The notes: generated from the letters alone by a model not told the origin. A stretch of DNA of 64,000 nucleotides from Porodaedalea pini (GCA_002794775.1 NBAY01000020.1:496001-560000); one strand, 5' to 3'. Shown: positions 23,272 through 34,085, numbered from the stretch's first letter. Program-made: numbers and translations.

Positions 23272-24347
23272 GCCTGACCATTCGCAAAACCCTGCGAGTT
23301 GACGACCTCTTCGTTATCGCCTTCTTCCTCCACATAGTCCTCCACCGTCGACCTCCGAGTGTCTACGACTTCCTCAAAGGCCGACTCCTTCATCGCTCCG
23401 AGCTCGTCGGCGAGGACACGACGTTCGCCTGGCGCCATCAGTTCCAGCATGCGCTGGATGATCGGTTTCGCCTGTGGGCACTTGTCTTTGAAGTGGCCCA
23501 GTCCACCACAGATCCAGCACGCACGTCGTCGTTGTGCCTCGTTCATCGAGACGTCCATCGGTTGACCAGCGCCTCCAAAGGTGACGCCGGTCGCATCGCG
23601 TCTGTCGACGTGAGGGGCCGCTACCTGACGGTGAGCTGGGGGCGCTTGTTGTGGTAGGCGAGGAAGGGGAAGAAAGGCGCGTCCTCGTTGGATAGCGCGA
23701 ATCTGCTGTTCGCCGCAGTCTATTTCAATCGCCTTATTCTTCCAATCCTCGTATTTCGTTGGGACTGGCGTCGACCTTAGCACTCCACGGACCACCTCGA
23801 TGTTCATCGCCCGCTTGAGGCGATCGCAGATGACGCTGTCGTCTTTCAACTCGGCGCGCTTAATTATCACGTCGAACTTCTGGAAGAACTCGTCCGCGGT
23901 TAGGTCCTTTTGAACCTTATCTCGGAAATCCTTCAGCGCTTTCTCCTTGCGATTCGGGTCGTCGAACGAGGCGTCGAGTCGTTCCTGGAATCTTTCCCAG
24001 CTGTCGGTGAAGGTGACGATCCCCGACGTTGTCGACTCCTCGACGTAGTTCTGCGCCCACGTTGCCGCATTACCACCCTTCAGGTAGGAGAGAGCTACAT
24101 AAATCTTACTCTCTGACGTAGGGTATCGACTTGGATTTGCGGATACGAAAAGGAGGACTTCACGTCTGAAGTTGAGGTAATCGTCGCCACCAGTGAATTC
24201 TCGTGGCCGGGCGACATCTATGTTGGGGGTCGGGGGGTTAGCGGCCGCGACCGGTGCTGGGGTGTTGTTCGCCTGATGGGCGAAGGCATTCGCAACGATG
24301 GCCGCGATCTGCGCCATTTGCTGTTGACTGAAACCTTCTGTTGACAT
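23268..24347 (-). CDS. Gypsy gag protein (359 aa)
   Basis: One uninterrupted frame of 359 residues starting at ATG 24347. The central region resembles retrotransposon gag capsids (KIYVALSYLKGGNAATWAQN, WERFQERLDASFDDPNRKEK). A CCHC zinc knuckle CWICGGLGHFKDKC lies near residue 280, expected to bind RNA. The last 60 residues are acidic. The stop codon at 23268 is followed by pol in the -1 frame, so pol is probably made by ribosomal frameshifting. Confidence 0.93.
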   Translation of the reverse strand: MSTEGFSQQQMAQIAAIVANAFAHQANNTPAPVAAANPPTPNIDVARPREFTGGDDYLNFRREVLLFVSANPSRYPTSESKIYVALSYLKGGNAATWAQNYVEESTTSGIVTFTDSWERFQERLDASFDDPNRKEKALKDFRDKVQKDLTADEFFQKFDVIIKRAELKDDSVICDRLKRAMNIEVVRGVLRSTPVPTKYEDWKNKAIEIDCGEQQIRAIQRGRAFLPLPRLPQQAPPAHRQVAAPHVDRRDATGVTFGGAGQPMDVSMNEAQRRRACWICGGLGHFKDKCPQAKPIIQRMLELMAPGERRVLADELGAMKESAFEEVVDTRRSTVEDYVEEEGDNEEVVNSQGFANGQA

Positions 24348-25057
24348 CGCGGGTTCGGGTGCGGGTGTCGAAGGTTCTGGAGGAGTCGGCGGTGAGGGGT
24401 CTCTGTTGGTTTCGCGGTAAGGACCTGGGGTCGGTGGTAGGTTGACCGTAGACGTTGACGGTGCAGGTGACGACGGAGCGGCTGGGGGCCACCTTGCTCT
24501 CCTCCCTCGTTCGTCTGATGAATACCAGCTGCGCCGGATTTCACTCCACCAGATGTCGTGAGTGACGCCGCTATTATTGGTCGCGACGTAGCCTGGTCGG
24601 TCTGGATCCCAACGGGCTGAAGCAGGAAGGGCCCGTTGCTGTTCATCGGTGAGATCTATCTTGACGTTGGCGGAGGAACAGGGATCGGTTGCGCGTTCGA
24701 TCCGGGGTTACGCCAACGTTGAGCGGGTTCGTCAGCAAAATTGATGACGAGGCGGTAGGATCCGAGTGAGATTACAAACGAGATGGTCGTCGAAGTTTGG
24801 ACTCGTCTTGTTACCCACGTCCACGTTAGGTGCGTGCTCCACCAGAGGCTAATTCGTAGAGCCAGGGTCGGGAAATGTCGGTTGATATATTTACGTAATA
24901 CACGAACGTCCGAAAACGTCCGGGCAGGGTTGAGGGTTGTCGTTTAGGGGGTTTACACGTCAAGTCCGTCGAGGGGAGCGCTCCTCTAGACCGAGTGAAG
25001 GCGAGTCGACAGCGACGACTTACGCTGGGGATGAGCCTGGGTGAGGTTCTGCTTTTA
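24348..25057 (-). other. Gypsy 5' leader between LTR and gag
   Basis: About 710 bases separate the 5' LTR from the gag start. The primer-binding site should lie directly beside the LTR (minus strand TAAAAGCAGAACC), but I cannot name the primer tRNA. The open frames here are not supported as genes. Confidence 0.6.
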
Positions 25058-25470
25058 TGTTAGGCGGGAGCCCGGGAGAAGACTCGGACTGGGCAGGCCT
25101 CGGCTGACTGTCATCTGGGACGTGCTATACTCGAGCGTAGACTCGGGACACGCTTACTCAGGCTAGGTCGTCACGGAGGTAAGAGGATTAATACAAGTCT
25201 AAACTAATACAAGGGGGACGAGTCTCACCTAGGTCGTCGCGGAGGTAAGAGGAAAAGCAGAACAAGGAGTTCATGCGATTCCTGAGACCTTATATAGCGA
25301 CGACCGTGAGACTATATTACCTAACATTACATAACGAGTGGGAATGGAACGAATGAAGGTAGTGTGGGAATGATTGTGTAAGATGGGTAAATATAATGAA
25401 AAGGACGAATATAATAAAGGAAATGGTAAAAGGGGAAATAAAGGAAAAGGTGAAAGTTCAGGTTCTAACA
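25058..25470 (-). repeat. 5' LTR of the gypsy element
   Basis: 413-base repeat with TGTTAG...CTAACA ends. It contains a TATATA word near 25292-25297 (TTATATAGC) that may belong to the promoter on the minus strand. Confidence 0.96.
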
Positions 25471-25714
25471 TGATGGCCCGCTTCAATTTACGGACTTCCT
25501 GGACCAGCGTAGCGACCTGTGACTTCAAGACGTCTATCGCTTCATTTCCGGATGGTGGCGGAGTGTCCTCGCTTGATGGGATGGCCATGCGAAGCTCTGG
25601 GTCGATGAGTGATTCGTTGAATGGCGAACTCCATCTGTCGGCGGTTTTCTGAGCCCTCCACTGCTGGTACCCAGCAAGGAAGTCGGGGTCGTACAGGTCA
25701 AATGAGTCGGACAT
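25471..25714 (-). pseudogene. CACTA accessory gene, 5' part
   Basis: The frame opens at ATG 25714 with MSDSFDLYDPDFLAGYQQW and includes KTADRWSSPFNESLIDPEL and a short helix LKSQVATLVQEVRKLKRAI. It ends at the gypsy target site. If the insertion and one TGATG copy are taken out, the frame runs directly into the part at 19228, which supports one gene before insertion. I do not recognise the family. Confidence 0.7.
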
Positions 25715-26329
25715 GAAGTGCAGCAGATGGTGGCACGGTTGGAGAGGTGGGACAGAATGCGGGGCACGCGTCGCGCACTACGTAGTACTGGCAGGTGTCA
25801 TTGGCACGCGTCACGGGACCGCGGTTCATTACAAATTGTACGCTTAATTAGGAAATAAACTGGTTTTGAACCCGAATTTGGGAAAACTGAAAACATGTGC
25901 CTAGCCCGCCTACACATAATATGCATAGACTCTCTACACTAGCTAGTACAAAATTTATAGACAATCTATGCAAACTATACAATTTATTGTGCTAGCTCTA
26001 CTAGACTTGCAGGAGTAGGTAGGTGCTGGTCACACTTTCATATGCTAGATTCAAGATAGTGTGGGTATACTATGCAAACCGGATTAGGTATGTGATTTAT
26101 TACCTACTGCACGCCTACACGCGGGTGCAGTAGGACCCGTTGAAACGCAGTGAATCGTTTTCACCATTCGTGGGAATCTGTATCCGCGGATGACTACGGA
26201 CGGATGCCCTAATTCGGGTAATCATTGTACAATTTGTAGCGTGCCTCAGACCTCCAACTCCATGCTCTCTCATCTTCCAAGAAAAAGGTGGTGACTCCCG
26301 ACTGAAGACCCTATGACCCCACTGCATCT

Positions 26330-26665
26330 TCGAGATGCCCTCGTCTGGCTCTCAAAGCTCGCCATTGACGTACTGGCGCGCACGATCTAGCTTTGGGTCG
26401 TCGCGGATAACGTGCTTGAAAGGATCTGACTCCTCTGTCGCTTGACCTCAAGATATCCAGGTTTAGCACATATTAAATTTACTAAGTGCCGCATCCTACA
26501 TAGGTCGACTGCAAGTGCATCGACAGCGCTGCCTGCTCGATCCATGTTTGTGATTACGGAAGACAAAAACATCTGGCTGGCGCGGATATGTCCGTGGGCG
26601 CGTTTGCTGCATCACGATAGACCTTGGCGTTGAACGTGGACTCTGCGAACGTCGTCATTGCTATG
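26330..26665 (-). pseudogene. Methyltransferase relic 1
   Basis: The stretch matches about 9650-9980 of the intact methyltransferase, including the GGCGCGGATATGTC region, the GATCCATGTTTGTGAT(A/T)ACGGAAGAC segment and the start region GACGAACGT-CGTCAT-like end. Only the first third of the gene is represented, with indels and stops. It stands in the same head-to-head position relative to the next OYE gene as the intact copy does at 8.7-11.1 kb. Confidence 0.82.
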
Positions 26666-26984
26666 GACCGCCGAATTGCTGTAAGCGATCAATAACACTG
26701 CTAGCCGCTCAACACGCTATAGGGTCAATACCTGCTGGTTACTGCGGTGAGTCAGCGAACGCTCTTTATCCTCTTATCTGGACTGGGCGCTGACACACCT
26801 TGATCTCGTGGATTTTTCATGTCCATTACCAAGCCATTGTGCAGCGTGTCTCTGTTGAAACATATTAATGCGAATTATTTGCTATCCCGTCATTCTATCG
26901 CCCTTAGCTCAGTTGACAGAGAACGGTAAAGCACACCGTGTAGCCTTTGCATGTAATGTTGCCTCATACCAGTCTTCCACGCAG

Positions 26985-28381
26985 ATGCCTGACTCCGGAG
27001 CGAAACTCTTCCAGCCCATTTGTGTCGGAAACCTCAAGCTCTCTCACCGAGTGGTGCTAGCTCCCCTTACGCGCTTCCATGCAGACGATGCGCACGTCCC
27101 AACGGACTTGATGGTGGACATGTACGCCCAGCGTGCGAGCACTCATGGTACTTTGCTCATTGCCGAGGGGACCTTCATCGCTGCGAAGGCGGGAGGTTTC
27201 GACAACGTACCGGGTATATGGAATGACGCACAGATCGAGGGTTGGAAGAAGGTACGAGCACTGCACCTAATGAAGCTCGTATATTCTCGATTCTGAAAAA
27301 TGTGCCTCAGGTTGCTGATGCCGTCCATTCACAAGGCTCTTACATCTACATGCAGCTTTATGCGAATGGCCGCGCGGCTACATCCGCCGTCATCTCACAA
27401 CCCGACTCACCGAAAAATCCAGGCGGACCGCATCCCTACGTCTCAGCGTCAGACATTCCTCTTAGTACCTACGATGACGGTATCAACCCTCGTGCGCTCA
27501 CGCGTGAAGAGATCCTTGAATACATCGAACTGCACGGTCAGGCGGCATATAACGCAGTGCATCTTGCTGGATTCGATGGCGTCGAGATTCACTGCGCGCA
27601 TGGGTACTTGATCGATCAGTTTACTCAGGATGTGTCGAACAAACGCACGGACAAGTGGGGCGGGAGCATAGAGAATCGGATTCGTTTCGCTCTTGAAGTG
27701 ACTAAAAAGGTTGTGAGCGTCGTGGGCGAGGAAAGGACTGGCATTCGACTAAGCCCGTTCAATACTTTCCAAGGTGAGTATGTCGCTCAGGTATACTTCG
27801 CCGCTCAAGTTTCTCACATAAAACTATATTATAAAGACATGCGAATGGACCACCCATACCCCACCTTCGCACAGTCCGTCGCTCGCGTTCGTGAAGCCTA
27901 CCCGCGCTTTGCCTACCTTCACGTCGTTGAACCGCGCATTGCCGGGTCTGCAGACCGCACGGTGCTTGAGGGCGAGTCAAACGATTTCCTTCGTGCCATC
28001 TGGAAGGGGCCCAGCAGCGCGAAGAACGGATCAGTGTATCTTAGCGCTGGTGGGTACACGCCGGAAAGCGCGCTTGAGGAAGCGGAGAACAAAGACGAAC
28101 TCATTGCCTTTGGAAGGTACTTTATCTCAAATGTACGTTTTCTGCCTACACTCGCTCTCATTCTGAATATTCGGGGGGCTCTACGTAACTGCTGACTCAT
28201 GGTTTCGGTATAATTAAAATCTTAGCCCGACCTGCCTGCGCGGATCAAGAACAATATACCTCTCACACGATATGACCGGAAGACATTTTATACACCTGGT
28301 CCGAAGTGTTACATTGACTACGTATTTGCGGACGCGGAGACGGAGGCTAATTACAAAGCGAAGAAGAGTGTGCGCGGCTGA
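26985..28381 (+). CDS. Old yellow enzyme, intact copy A (393 aa)
   Basis: FMN-dependent NAD(P)H:enone/flavin oxidoreductase. Four exons, 26985-27251, 27311-27773, 27837-28132 and 28226-28381, sum to 1182 bases, or 393 residues plus stop. All introns (59, 63 and 93 bases) are GT-AG. Motifs in order: [33 protein letters not shown] (FMN-binding strand), [38 protein letters not shown], the active site [20 protein letters not shown] with the paired His residues and Tyr, [34 protein letters not shown] and [11 protein letters not shown]. The first Gly of the usual HGAHGYL is Cys here. The start is the ATG at 26985, matching all paralogues. Substrate and cofactor preference cannot be read from sequence. 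Confidence 0.93.
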
Positions 28382-28553
28382 CCGCCATAGATTTTTATGA
28401 GCACTTAGGTCATGCGTTGTTTGGCTCTTATAGTCAGATGAAGTGAGAATTACACTTAATATTTGTTGAGATGTTGAGACACTGTATTGAATAAATGATT
28501 GCACTCAGAGGTCGTTGCTTTTCTCATTGGGGCGGAATCGTGTGGTAAAAATA

Positions 28554-29212
28554 CAGTCAAAGACGCGTCCTTTAAACAGGACTGTTCCTTTGAACACTTC
28601 GCATTTTCTCCCGCAACACACAATTTCCGACTTTCGAAAAAATATGGTAAGTGTATATATAGTAGGACTATATATGTGCCAGGTTTCATAGGAATATGTT
28701 GAGTGGTTAAATTAAAATAAATCAAAAACCACGAAAAACAGAGCAGGATTTGCACAATCTGTGTTGTGCAAATTTGTTTCTATTATTTCTTGCCTAATAT
28801 TTCTTTAACAAATCTAAGTGAGTGATGAAGCACTATCTTGGTTATCTATTGAATGCTTTTTTGTGGCAAAAGGATGTGATGTATAAATTATGGATGGCAG
28901 AAAGTGCCGGGAGGTCCTGAAATATGATGAACAAGTAAGGCAATGGGATGACATAATATGTTACCTTGCCGATCCAAGCTTACAAGCAGTGTAGTTTCAC
29001 GGGTGTTCAAAGGAGTGGTTTCCGTGTCATAAAGCCTGTTTTTTTCTTGCCTTCAAATCAATTTCACTTGCACACTTCAGGGCTCAAAAAAATTCATGTA
29101 GATACTTTCAATATGGCTCTCCACATTAATGTAAAAATTTAGCAAAAAAATGTTGTGAAGACATTTTGCGGAAGGAATCAAAGTTGGTGTTCAAAGGACG
29201 CGTCTTTGACTG
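28554..29212. mobile_element. Non-autonomous TA-flanked element with terminal inverted repeats
   Basis: CAGTCAAAGACGCGTCCTTT at 28554 is the inverse of the sequence ending at 29212. TA borders both sides (28552-28553, 29213-29214), as for Tc1/mariner insertions. The left terminus has an extra ~18-base insertion before the shared GAACAC. The 659-base interior encodes no protein. A hairpin TTTGCACAA..TTGTGCAAA lies at about 28748-28771. Confidence 0.75.
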
Positions 29213-29279
29213 TACGTTATGAGCAGAACAGTCAACCCAGAGTATCCCACCCTCCTACAGTCCAACCCACTTCTTATTT

Positions 29280-29660
29280 GTTATTAGAATCCTATGGCCA
29301 CAGTGTGACAAAGCCACATCGTCTGCTTAGTTATGCACCCGCCATGGGAAAGTCCCTTTTTACACTCCGCGACTGATTGTGTCCTATATGCCTGTACTCC
29401 TACATATGCATAGGGAGATTTGAGGCACAAACTCCAGCTGGATCTTTGCCCTGTTTCCTTCCAACTAGTACTGTCCTCCGTCACACCCCTCACGATGTGA
29501 TTCTTAAATCGCTTCAAACTAGGTATATAAACAAGCATGCAAAAAGCAAGAAACTGGCAATCCAGAAACAGGTAGCAAAGAGAAGAGAAGATCTAGGGAA
29601 GTTATATAAAGAAAGAGACAAGGTGCTCAACGACACCTCGCTAGTAGGAAATTTTCCAAA
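29280..29660 (+). pseudogene. Relic of the small hypothetical gene and its 5' flank
   Basis: 29506-29645 encodes LKSLQTRYINKHAKSKK, then LAIQKQVAKRREDLGKL and ERDKVLNDTS, nearly the same as residues ~48-93 of the gene at 7798-8238. The upstream part 29280-29505 matches 8391-8640 in inverse orientation. The 5' end of the gene and ~290 bases in all are missing. The frame departs after NDTS. Confidence 0.85.
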
Positions 29661-31239
29661 GAAATTGCGGTGGTAGTTGAGAACAGAACAGCGTCGATTT
29701 TGCCAATGAAACGTGGTTGATGCCTCCAGCAGACAAGGCATCGACAAAAATGAGAAGTAATTGCGTAATAACGAATAACGTAATTGATTTATTTGGAAGT
29801 CAGTTGATCTACTTTTCCTTTGCCTCTTGAGTCCCGCCAGCGATTTCTTAACTCAAACGGTGACTATATTTATGAACATCGTATTGATTAGGCCTCAGTC
29901 TTCGTCAAGTCCCAGAAAAGACCTTTCTGGCACAGTCGCTGGATCTGCCTACTCTCTGCGTCAATAAGACTTCTGCTCTTTTCCCCCTTATCTTTTAATC
30001 ATAACAGGCATATCCGTAGAGATAACAGCTCACAGGCGTACAATCTAGATCATCGAAGCATCATGTCTGCGTTTTGTCTCTATCCCTTATGTATCCCCTC
30101 TGCAGGGAGAGTGTAGGACAGGTACGTTATTATACTGTCATACTGCATGCACTTTATTAATTTGGTTTCTGCCTGTGTCACGGTCTATCCGCAGAAAACT
30201 GGTCGAGTCCACGATAGACGGTTTGGCTGAAGGTACAATCGATTCGAGCGTCGAGCGTTAGAATATCAGAATCGTTGCGTCAAACATTCAAACCTTTGCT
30301 CTGCGTCGCAGTCCGGTTCGGATTCACTCACTCTACTACCCGTCTGCCTCGGTGGAGTAGCTCATTGGTGCTCTTCCGCTACCTTTGCATATAGACTCCA
30401 TCGAACCTATGGGAATCCATCTAAAAGGGTTACATCTCAGTGCTTGCCAACGGACTGCACTTCGCACTTCGCTACTTTGCATTCCCGCCACATATGTGAG
30501 CTAGCTCGGTGATACGTCACTGGCAGAAGAGAAAATTTGGTGACTTGCTAATGGCAAAGTGGACTCATATGAAGAACTAATGAAACCTTTTCGTCTTAGC
30601 TGTTTTTTTAGGCACATTATGCAGATGCTACTAAGGTGAGTTGTCTAATCTCTGCTTTCTACTCTTCGAGTTTTGTTCCGTCTCGGCTTCATTCTCATGT
30701 CCCAATGATGAAAGCTTGCCTTCGAAATGCGATAGTGGCCGCGGGTGTTAGCGCCTGCAAATATGAGTATACCTGCATACGTTATCCCATGATGGGACCA
30801 CATTCGAATCAATGCTCTTAAACATCCGTAGAAGCACATAAGTCAGAAAATAATAGTCGGATAGATAGGGAAGTGGATAGATTTCGCAAAGGATTCCACT
30901 AGACGCGCTAACACCATTTTCTGGCACGAACCATAAGGAATCAGGGCCTGTTCAAACATCATGACAACCGGATCGTTAGCGGATGTCCATTAGTCTCCGT
31001 GATTAGGCTGGTGATCTCATTGCTAAGCGTGCACTCCAATAGGTATAGTGTACTGATTTGCTGGTAAGGGGATCAGGATCTCACTGTTCAGCATCTGGAG
31101 CTTCCCATCAATACGCTTTGCAACATGCTTTCCCCGATTTGATAAATATCAATGGTGTGGTATATAATCTTCACGTTTTTGGCTGGAACTCGAGAATCCG
31201 ACACTCCCCACCACTTCTCACTTTCCACCCGACTAATCA
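29661..31239. other. Long intergenic stretch, no gene recognised
   Basis: About 1.6 kb with no open frame longer than ~65 codons and no recognised motif, RNA gene or repeat. Confidence 0.5.
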
Positions 31240-31666
31240 ATGTCTGGACAACGCAAAGAAGGCCCCAAAGAGGTGACCGAGAGACCGCTGACGCCAGTTG
31301 GGAGGCTCAGATATTGTGAGTAAACATTATGTATATAGACATGGCTTCATACGAGCGAGAAGTGCTGACTTCTCGCTATGATACAGGGTTCAATCGTAAC
31401 GAGACGTTTTACGAGATTACTTCTATAGCAGTTGGTCCTCTAGAAGAAGGAGGCTTCTATGCGCGCAGTGAGTGAAGCTCCTTCCGTATGCAGAGATATC
31501 CTTTATTGACCATGCCCCTTTCAACTGCTTCACAGTCGGTGTTAGGGATCATGACACGCGTGAGATAAGAAATACCGGTACTTTGGAGGACTTACTAGCA
31601 CAAGTAATGAACGAGTGGAAGGAGAAGTGGCGTCCCAACCCGAAGCCGAAATCGAAATCGAAATAA
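31240..31666 (+). CDS. Possible small hypothetical gene
   Basis: An ATG at 31240 opens MSGQRKEGPKEVTERPLTPV, joined by a GT-AG intron (31316-31386, approx.) to FNRNETFYEITSIAVGPLEE. A third segment with ISFIDHAPFNCFTVGVRDHD and WKEKWRPNPKPKSKSK ends at TAA 31664-31666. To keep the frame between segments two and three the intron would be only 26 bases (GTGAGT...GCAG near 31468-31493), shorter than normal fungal introns. The gene may therefore be damaged there. No family recognised. The total would be a basic protein of about 110 residues. Confidence 0.4.
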
Positions 31667-32242
31667 TAACGAGGACATGCTCGGGTGTGAGAAGAAAGCC
31701 ATTTATAAAATCTAGAAGTACACTAGATAACTTTTATGGTGGAGCATCTGTACCAAGTGCATATCTTGTCTTGTCAATATCACCCTGTCGCAATCTTAAT
31801 GTTGAATTACAGCGCTCTATTGCTGGACATGGAGCAGACATATATAATATCTTCAACAAGTCACAGCTGAAATAGAGTGCACTGCTTATGAAAATATGAA
31901 CAGGCCACACCACATTCCTTTAGAAACATAATATCCAATCACATTTTATTTCTAGTTGCACCTCTCCATCTCATAATGCACTGACTGCCGATCATAAGTT
32001 CTTTAGCCTCTGAGCATCCCAAAAGCCAGGCTGTAGGCCATAAATATGACCGTTGTGTAGCACGCCATGTCCTCCTCAACGAAGCAGGCAAAGACTTCCA
32101 CTATTGACCACCTGAGTCAGCGCGAGCCACCTTTTTTCCCTTGTAAACTGCCGATTTCCGGGGGAAACTTATCCAGTTCTAAAGCAAAGTGGGTGTCCCG
32201 AGCTGGATCCCTCTTGTGCCACACTCAATATATTCTCCAGAG
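31667..32242. other. Intergenic spacer before OYE pseudogene 4
   Basis: No gene or repeat supported. The final bases before 32243 presumably held the promoter of the OYE copy that follows. Confidence 0.45.
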
Positions 32243-33556
32243 ATGCCTAACTCCGGAGCAAAACTCTTCCAGCCCATTCGCGTAGGAAAATTAGAGCTAG
32301 CGCACCGCGACGTGTGGCGCCACTCACTCGCTATCGTGCGGATGAAGAACATGTTCCGACGGATGTTTGGCGCAATATACGTGCAAGCATTCCTCGCACG
32401 CCGCTGATCACTGAAGCCACGTTCATTGCTGCGAAAGCGGCGGGATACGAGCAAGTGACCGGCGTGTGGAGTGACGTGCAGGTTGAGGGATGGAAGAAGG
32501 TATGAGTACAGCCGGAAATAAGCCTGACTATTGGATGCTGAAGATAAGATCAGGTCGTTGACGCGGTATACACCCAGGGCTCTTACATATATTTGCAGCT
32601 CTGGCGATTGGACGCGCCGCCATACCAGACGTCATCTTTCAACCCGACTCTCCGAGGAACCCGGCGGACCCTAACTCTACGTCTCCGCGTCAGACATCCC
32701 GCTCACTGTGGACACGGCGGCATCGACCTTCGCGCTCTTACCCACGATGAGATACTTGTATACACCGAGCTGTATGGTCAGGCTGCGCACAACGCGGTGC
32801 ACCGAGCAGGCTTCGATATTATGGCGCCGAAATCCATGCAAACGCATGGATATTTGATCGACCAGTCCACGCAGGATGTATCGGATAAACGTACGGACCA
32901 GTGGAGGGGCGGCATTAAAACAGGATACGATTTACGCTTGAAGTGATCAGAAAGGTTGGGTGAGGAGCGGACTGCTATCCGCCTCAGTCCGTTCAGCACC
33001 TCTCGAAGTGAGCTCTTCACACAGGCTTTCTTCGCCACATGAATCCCTCACTCTCAAAATTCGTTCTCAAGATATGCGAAGCCTCCACCCCCTGCGCGCA
33101 CCAGCCTACCCGCGCTTCTCCTATCTGCACATCGTCGAGCCCCGAACGGCAGGAAGCGCAGACCGTACACCGCTCGCAAGCGAGTCAAACGACTTCCTGC
33201 GTGCTACTTGGAATGGAACTAGGCAGTGCGAAAAATGGGTCAGTGTATCTTGGCGCAGGAGGGTACTCGCCCGTAGATGCGTTGGAGGACGCCGAGAGAA
33301 ATGACGAACTCGTTGTATTTGGGAGGCACTTTATCTCGAATGTGCGTGCATTTACCTATTTGCAGAGTTTATCTATGATTGATTGTTTCCCTTGAATTTA
33401 TAGCCCGACCCGCCTGCACGAATCAAAATCAACATCCCGCTCGCGCCGTACGACTGCAAGACATTTTTATACACGGTGGGATGTGCATTTGCGGATGTGG
33501 AGACGGAAGCGAAGTACAAAGCGAAGAGGGGCGAGCACGAGCGGGCGGACTTGTAG
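32243..33556 (+). pseudogene. Old yellow enzyme pseudogene 4
   Basis: Begins [20 protein letters not shown], then a frameshift inside the RVVLAPLTR motif near 32312. APLTRYRADEEHVPTD continues in another frame. Exon 2 starts GSYIYLQLWRL and soon shifts again near 32615-32680. HGYLIDQSTQDVSDKRTDQW carries substitutions (F to S) and the next motif is damaged. The 3' exons retain [24 protein letters not shown] and GGYSPVDALEDA in shifting frames. Intron positions match the other copies. It is followed by a methyltransferase relic, so the same neighbourhood was duplicated. Confidence 0.88.
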
Positions 33557-33699
33557 ATCTACCATGGTTGGTGCAAACAATAAATATAACACGTGATATG
33601 CACGTGTACGCGCAACGACCCCAAAAGCCAAGGGAACGGAGAGTAAACTCCATGCTCTCAGTCTCACCTTCCATGAAGCGGCGACTGGAGACTGGAGAC

Positions 33700-34085
33700 T
33701 CTATGCCCTCGCACTGATTTTTCGATGTGCCCTCGTCTGGACCTCAAAGCTTGCCGCTGACGCTATCTGGCCTCGGATCGTCGTGGACAACGTACTTAAA
33801 AAGGATGCAACTCCAAGACGTGCACGTTCAGCACATCTCAAAATTGCACACTAGTGGTGCGCTAGTCTCGTATCCTAGGTGAACTGCAAGTGCATCGTCA
33901 GCGGCGCCGCCGCCTCTAGAGGTATCCTTGTGCGCTGCTCGATCAATTATTTTTTTTGTGATAACAGAAGACGAGATCAGCTGGCTGGCGCGGGATATGT
34001 CGGGCGCGGGTCATTGCAATTTGCATGGGCTTTGGCGTGTTTGAACGTGGACCAAGTAAACGTCGTCATCCGACTCGGAGTCGGA
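33700..34085 (-). pseudogene. Methyltransferase relic 2
   Basis: The block resembles both the intact methyltransferase (9650-9980) and relic 1 (26330-26665), sharing the AAGGATGCAACTC region, the GTGATAACAGAAGACGA segment and GGCTGGCGCGGGATATGTCGG. Its flank (CCCTCGTCTGG-CTCAAAGCT) is also shared with relic 1. Frames are broken throughout. Confidence 0.78.

Larger units (their letters stand above)
19229..25470 (-). mobile_element. Ty3/gypsy chromovirus-type LTR retrotransposon
   Basis: The element is 6242 bases with LTRs at 19229-19641 and 25058-25470, both 413 bases, starting TG and ending CA. TGATG flanks both sides (19224-19228 and 25471-25475). The LTRs differ at only three positions, all transitions, so insertion is recent. 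Order gag, protease, reverse transcriptase, RNase H, integrase, chromodomain is that of fungal chromoviruses. A polypurine tract GAAGAGGGGGTAA (minus strand) sits just before the 3' LTR at 19642-19654. It is inserted in the CACTA accessory gene. One stop codon splits pol. Confidence 0.96.
12664..26152 (+). mobile_element. CACTA (En/Spm-like) transposon with nested gypsy insertion
   Basis: The left end reads CACTGCGTTTTAGGGGGTCC and the reverse complement of the right end reads CACTGCGTTTCAACGGGTCC. Both continue into matching TAC-GCACCC-CGTGTAG, giving terminal inverted repeats of about 40 bases. AAT flanks both ends (12661-12663 and 26153-26155), the 3-bp duplication expected of CACTA elements. 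The element spans 13,489 bases, or about 7.24 kb without the gypsy element and its target duplication. Inside are a Tnp2-type transposase gene (plus), fragments of host genes, and an accessory gene (minus). A short similarity (GGTGAAA) just outside both ends leaves the exact boundary slightly open. Confidence 0.82.

Noticed and set aside
24218..24646. Open frame of 142 codons upstream of gag
   Set aside because: It overlaps the gag start in another frame within the gypsy leader and shows no known retrotransposon domain.
26890..26935. tRNA-like start (CCCTTAGCTCAGTTGACAGAG) before an OYE
   Set aside because: Only the D-arm consensus is present. No anticodon stem, T-arm or acceptor pairing follows at the right distance.
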